A DNA stretch of 15,388 nucleotides, taken from contig JAEZGK010000023.1 of the NCBI GenBank assembly GCA_023437365.1, forward strand, positions 1 through 15,388. Direction: 5' to 3'. Positions 13,778-15,388 of this stretch are shown piece after piece. The translations under genes and the position numbers were made by a program. The notes under the pieces were generated by a model. That model ran no database searches and had not been told where the DNA came from. It worked only from the letters and a program-made list of their open reading frames with translations. Each line of letters starts with the position of its first letter. Position 1 is the first letter of the stretch. Source of the DNA: Bacillota bacterium. GTDB taxonomy: Bacteria; Bacillota; Clostridia; Lachnospirales; Lachnospiraceae.

Positions 13778-13812
13778 ATGCATTTAGTAAGATTTATCGT
13801 CTGATCTGTCAC

Positions 13813-14964
13813 TTAGTTAGTAAATAGCTGTGTCCAGTAGAGAACGCCGTTCACTTTATAGACGCCGATACCAACTTTACCAAAGCCGGATTTCAAGATG
13901 TTGGCTCTGTGTCCTGAAGAATTCATCCATGCGTTCATAACGTCCTCAGGTGTTTTCTGACCATAAGCGATATTTTCGCCTGCACTCTTATATGAAATAC
14001 CGTAATCCTTCAATACCGTAAAGCAACTTGTTCCGTCCGGTCTTGTATGAGCAAAGGACTGTACGATCTCCTGTGCACGCTTATTCGCCGCTGCCTGAAG
14101 CGTCTTATTCGTAGTCAATTCCGGTAATCCTGCCTTTGCACGCTCCTGATTTACGAGCTTGAGTACCTGATCAGCATAGCTACTTAAATCTGAAGAGTTA
14201 GCTGTTGTAGTCGAAGTATTCGGAGTTGAAGCAGGTTTCTGGGTTGTTGTGGTATTCGGAGTTGAAGCAGGTTTCTGGGTTGTTGTGGTATTCGTAGTTG
14301 AAGCCGGTTTCTTGTTCGTCGTGGAATTCGTAGTTGAATCAGGTTTCTTGTTCGTCGTGGAATTCGTAGTTGAATCTGGTTGTTTATTCGTCGTGGAATT
14401 CGTAGTTGAATCTGGCTTTTTGTTCGTCGAAGTATTCGGAGTCGAATCCGGTGTCTGGGTAGTATTATTACAATTCTCATTAATATAGGTCAGAATATCC
14501 TTCAAACCCTTAATATCATTTACATTAGAAGTAGTAATTCCTTTTAGACCGCACTCCTGAAGCTTCTTAACTACATCCTTCGTGCTCTTGCAGTTCGAGA
14601 GGTTCACATTCTTGTAAACCATATTCGGCTTCGTAGTCGAAGCATTTACCGATACTCCTTTTACCTGTGTGCTCTCATTTGTATTGCGGTTACTCTTTTG
14701 TGCAGTGCTCTTAGCGTTATTTATGGCAGCCTGCACTTCTTTTACCTTATTAGACGTAGCTTGCTTCACTGCATCTTCGGCAAGTGAACTGTTATCGCCG
14801 GGAAGACAGCTTAAAATATTACTTGTAATATATTGTTCTACATTTGTAGTGCATTTTCCTGCACTCAATTCGTTTGCTAAGGTCAAAGAATTTTGATAAT
14901 TGCCAAATGCGCCCAATAGTGTCAACCCTAGTGTACATACTGATGCTATTAATATTTTTTTCAT
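13813..14964 (-). CDS. Secreted CAP-domain (SCP/YkwD-like) protein with 12-residue repeats
   Basis: 383 residues. A signal peptide (MKKILIASVCTLGLTLLGAF) is followed by a helical region (30-165) with five cysteines, at 38, 53, 125, 138 and 165. Residues 172-255 are seven tandem 12-residue units, most close to PDSTTNSTTNKK, forming a Thr/Asn/Ser/Pro-rich wall-spanning or glycosylatable linker. The CAP domain fills 260-383, with NQERAKAGL at its start, His306 (FAHTR), Glu330 (GENIA), His352 (SGHRANIL) and the closing YWTQLFTN. Bacterial CAP proteins are extracellular; their activity is mostly undefined. No sortase or choline-binding anchor is present. AGGAGG lies 6 nt before the ATG, inside a leader that can fold in alternative ways. 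Confidence 0.92.
   Translation of the reverse strand: MKKILIASVCTLGLTLLGAFGNYQNSLTLANELSAGKCTTNVEQYITSNILSCLPGDNSSLAEDAVKQATSNKVKEVQAAINNAKSTAQKSNRNTNESTQVKGVSVNASTTKPNMVYKNVNLSNCKSTKDVVKKLQECGLKGITTSNVNDIKGLKDILTYINENCNNTTQTPDSTPNTSTNKKPDSTTNSTTNKQPDSTTNSTTNKKPDSTTNSTTNKKPASTTNTTTTQKPASTPNTTTTQKPASTPNTSTTTANSSDLSSYADQVLKLVNQERAKAGLPELTTNKTLQAAANKRAQEIVQSFAHTRPDGTSCFTVLKDYGISYKSAGENIAYGQKTPEDVMNAWMNSSGHRANILKSGFGKVGIGVYKVNGVLYWTQLFTN
14200..14451 (-). repeat. Seven 36-bp tandem repeats in the CAP gene
   Basis: In-frame copies of a 12-codon unit, residues 172-255. Units 2-4 are nearly identical at the protein level (PDSTTNSTTNKK, one with Q for K), and units 5-7 form a second subtype (PAST[T/P]NT[T/S]TTQK-like). 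This suggests two rounds of local duplication, and the copy number may vary between strains. Confidence 0.9.
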
Positions 14965-14970
14965 CTTGTA

Positions 14971-15066
14971 CCTCCTAAGTACGTGTCTTAAGGAGTTTTC
15001 CTATTCTAAGGGGTGGCTCCTTAAGGTTGTCTATCTGCTGCTCCCTTACAGTAACATAGATACAAC
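14971..15066 (-). promoter_or_regulatory. Switch-like 5' leader of the CAP gene
   Basis: On the minus strand: a hairpin with arms GTTGT, CTAT / ATAG, ACAAC (15026-15066), then CTTAAGGAG (15017-15025), its perfect 9-bp complement CTCCTTAAG (14987-14995), then CTTAGGAGG containing the SD (14971-14979). The middle arm can pair with the first arm, leaving the SD free, or with the SD segment (8 bp and one bulge), hiding it. That is the logic of a translational riboswitch. The leader has no protein-coding content that I can support. I do not match it to a known aptamer. Confidence 0.5.
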
Positions 15067-15262
15067 ATGGGTTCAACAGCTAGATTTTGGTGTTAGACAC
15101 AAGTCTTACCTATATACAAAGGTATAATAGAGGCTGAAATGCTTGGTACACAGGGATTTAACTCAATTTTACGAAATAAATATTATGAATTATGTATTAC
15201 ATAATTATTAACTAGTCTCTTAAGTTTTTGGAGGCACTTCTCTATTATATGAATCAAATAAA
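15067..15262. other. Upstream region of the CAP gene, no gene seen
   Basis: On the minus strand a further stem-loop (GGT, AGAC / GTCT, ACC; about 15087-15110) lies at the 5' end of the CAP leader. A -10-like TATTAT (about 15124-15131) lacks a good -35 box. The remainder is A/T-rich with no supported ORF. Confidence 0.35.
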
Positions 15263-15388
15263 GGGGCTGTTGCAAAACACTTTGTTAGCCAGAGTAAGGA
15301 TACAGGCATCCCGTCATGCACTGTTTGCCGGACAGCTTGTCGATATTGTTTGATCAGAAGCGAACATTTATGTTCGATTATGACAAAC
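15263..15388. mobile_element. Probable terminal part of an insertion sequence running off the right edge
   Basis: From 15263 the sequence reads GGGGCTGTTGCAAAACAC, which resembles terminal inverted repeats of several IS families (GGG-CTGTTGCAAA type ends, as in some IS1182-like and IS6-like elements). Base composition changes there from very A/T-rich to more mixed. A palindrome CGAACAT-TT-ATGTTCG at about 15361-15376 lies inside. No transposase is visible before the window ends, so the family is not assigned. Confidence 0.5.

Noticed and set aside
14200..14451. 36-bp tandem repeats as a CRISPR array
   Set aside because: The units are contiguous without spacers and encode an in-frame protein repeat.
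14184..14480. Arg/Ile/Leu-rich minus-strand ORF overlapping the CAP repeats
   Set aside because: Out-of-frame reading of the same tandem repeat; the CAP gene has the signal peptide, domain and SD.
14249..14488. Plus-strand ORF rich in Val/Phe/Glu opposite the CAP repeats
   Set aside because: Its periodicity is simply the complement of the 36-bp repeats of the real gene; no start signals.
15249..15353. Short plus-strand ORF beginning MNQIKGLLQN across the IS end
   Set aside because: It reads through the GGGGCTGTTGCAAAA terminus, a common artefact at such IS ends; SD spacing is too long.
15361..15376. CGAACAT-TT-ATGTTCG as a LexA (SOS) box
   Set aside because: The Gram-positive LexA site needs GAAC-N4-GTTC; here the gap is 6, so it is better read as a hairpin within the mobile element.

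Overview
The window looks like chromosome of a low-to-mid GC Firmicute, most probably a Lachnospiraceae-type clostridium. I infer this from GGAGG-type Shine-Dalgarno (SD) sequences, sigma-A promoters, and family content (YitT, DUF2935, bacterial PH domain, CAP/YkwD protein, soluble VanY-like peptidase, clostridial Fpg/Nei variant). I cannot name the species. Nearly all genes read leftward (minus strand); only a two-gene block at 9.8-11.6 kb reads rightward.

Layout, left to right. (1) 1-315: two tandem consensus promoters firing leftward off the edge through a hairpin-rich leader, as expected for a stable-RNA (probably rRNA) operon. (2) 440-4101: a leftward signalling block with an OmpR-type response regulator and HAMP histidine kinase (ATGA overlap), a strong terminator, then a possible 59-codon ORF, a lipoprotein and a cytoplasmic PH-domain protein ending at a clear terminator. 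(3) 4274-5933: a promoter driving a Gfo/Idh/MocA oxidoreductase and an unknown single-pass membrane protein. (4) 6021-9291: an RsgA GTPase, a tandem GNAT acetyltransferase, a possible membrane-tail ORF, a terminator, and a second GNAT gene. (5) 9402-9744: a divergent control region. Leftward it holds a strong promoter, a 10-codon ORF with an excellent SD, a distal sequence that can mask that SD, and two tandem terminator hairpins, all ahead of rsgA. Rightward it holds a promoter for yitT. (6) 9845-11600: yitT and a DUF2935 gene, followed by a 139-bp foldback palindrome between convergent genes. (7) 11812-13654: an Fpg/Nei glycosylase lacking the usual N-terminal proline, and a VanY-like D,D-carboxypeptidase with no signal peptide. 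(8) 13813-15388: a secreted CAP-domain protein with seven 12-residue repeats, a long 5' leader that looks like a translational switch, and what appears to be one end of an insertion sequence running off the right edge.

Functionally the window mixes envelope sensing (two-component system, lipoprotein, CAP protein), ribosome assembly (RsgA), DNA repair and small-molecule acetylation. The most notable unexplained structures are the RNA-scale ones: the leader upstream of rsgA, the CAP-gene leader and the foldback element. I did not recognise a defence system, CRISPR array, prophage or biosynthetic cluster.
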